DNA of 43,153 nucleotides from Tubiluchus corallicola (Eukaryota; Priapulida; Priapulimorpha; Priapulimorphida; Tubiluchidae): the NCBI GenBank assembly GCA_030141605.1, contig JAQGDQ010000963.1:32501-75653 (forward strand), read 5' to 3'. Made by a program: the position numbers and the translations under genes. The notes under the pieces are model-generated. The model was not told the origin of the DNA. It made no database searches and saw only the letters and a program-made list of their open reading frames with translations. Below, piece by piece: positions 42,400-43,153 of the stretch (the stretch's first letter is position 1; every line of letters begins with the position of its first letter).

Positions 42400-43153
42400 G
42401 AGACAAGTTTATCAGCACCGTAATGGTCCACAAAGCGGAATGGACCTATAGATTAACAAAAACGTTAGTGTGAGAAACCATATCTGTTATGAAAACTTGC
42501 CAGCTCAATTAAAGACAAGCCATTTAGCATTTATAAAGAATTGAAATTACATAATTTCATTACTTTTTTATTTGTTACACTTGTAAAACCAGTTAGGACT
42601 TTGCCCTTGTTTTTCAAATTTTCACTTTTGAAATTAAATTCACAAGTGAGAAAAGCATCATTTCTTACATTCAGCAAAATGAGTTTATTTAACCAATAAA
42701 CAATAATTTACTAATACACCCCAAGTTTTCTAAAGCATAATTCAAGTAGAACGCAAACATGTCTGTATCAGTGCAGTAGTGCACAAAGAATTTAAGTAGA
42801 TATAAATTTAGTATTTATGGAAACCTCTAAATTGTCGCAAGTTAATTACTGACACAGAGTCCAACTTTTTTTACATAAATCTGCTACAGCAGAATAGCAG
42901 CTAAGGCACATACCCAATGTATTTCAAGTGGACTCAGTCATCACCCAACAATATTTTTGTAGAATGACATGGACAACATTCACAGAATATGCAGAGATGG
43001 GCTGCAATATGCCATACATAACAAATATTGTGACATTACATCAGAAGCTCAAGAAGCAAGAAGGCATGGAAATCGTTAACAGTGTGTTGTGCAACAAAAG
43101 TTAAAGGTACCAAGACTAGATGTGGGTTACAAACCAACGAAATTCCCCCTTAG
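42400..43153. other. Unassigned right edge
   Basis: AT-rich with no supported feature. Confidence 0.5.

Overview
The window is animal nuclear DNA. Coding parts on the left are short exons with GT/AG borders and long AT-rich introns, and the rest is dominated by metazoan transposons (BEL/Pao LTR element, LINE tails, hAT, Tc1/mariner and piggyBac-type MITEs) and long tandem arrays. No ribosomal, tRNA or bacterial-style operon structure was seen. An invertebrate genome is likely; a chelicerate would fit but cannot be established from the sequence.

Left third (1 to about 13,050, + strand): seven exons of one large multi-exon gene, with reading-frame phases that agree at every junction (2251-2426, 3788-3997, 4677-5405, 6170-6443, 8474-8611, 9744-10117, 12978-13042). 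The product is a leucine-rich, mostly helical protein with an acidic stretch. I do not recognise the family. Both ends of the gene are missing. Nearly every intron carries its own unrelated minisatellite or MITE; one 96-bp array has multiplied an exon's 3' end together with its splice donor, always in frame.

Middle (13,050-17,700): a piggyBac-type MITE and two large satellites side by side, an 81-bp unit (about 29 copies) and a 41-bp unit (about 30 copies). The second runs straight into a truncated minus-strand BEL/Pao copy (17,697-20,327).

Right half: three intronless paralogous genes for single-pass, cadherin-like surface proteins of 639, 649 and 645 aa (22445-24364 minus, 27596-29545 minus, 39418-41355 plus). 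Genes 1 and 2 lie in a direct segmental duplication of about 4.1 kb that includes LINE 3' sequence; gene 3 is inverted and shares its 5' flank with gene 1. The first extracellular repeat differs strongly among copies, the second and third are nearly frozen, and the shared non-coding flanks are more alike than the first repeat. The block pattern suggests gene conversion plus diversification. A second, longer BEL/Pao copy (30,486 to about 36,580, plus) sits between genes 2 and 3. It has a 5' LTR, primer-binding site, gag, protease, RT, RNase H and integrase remnants, but no recognisable 3' LTR. Both BEL copies share the same gag stops and the same frame-breaking 97-bp triplication although their flanks differ, which points to a defective lineage mobilised in trans.

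The best candidate for something undescribed is the clustered, intronless, mosaic cadherin-like family; next is the array of tandemly amplified splice donors.
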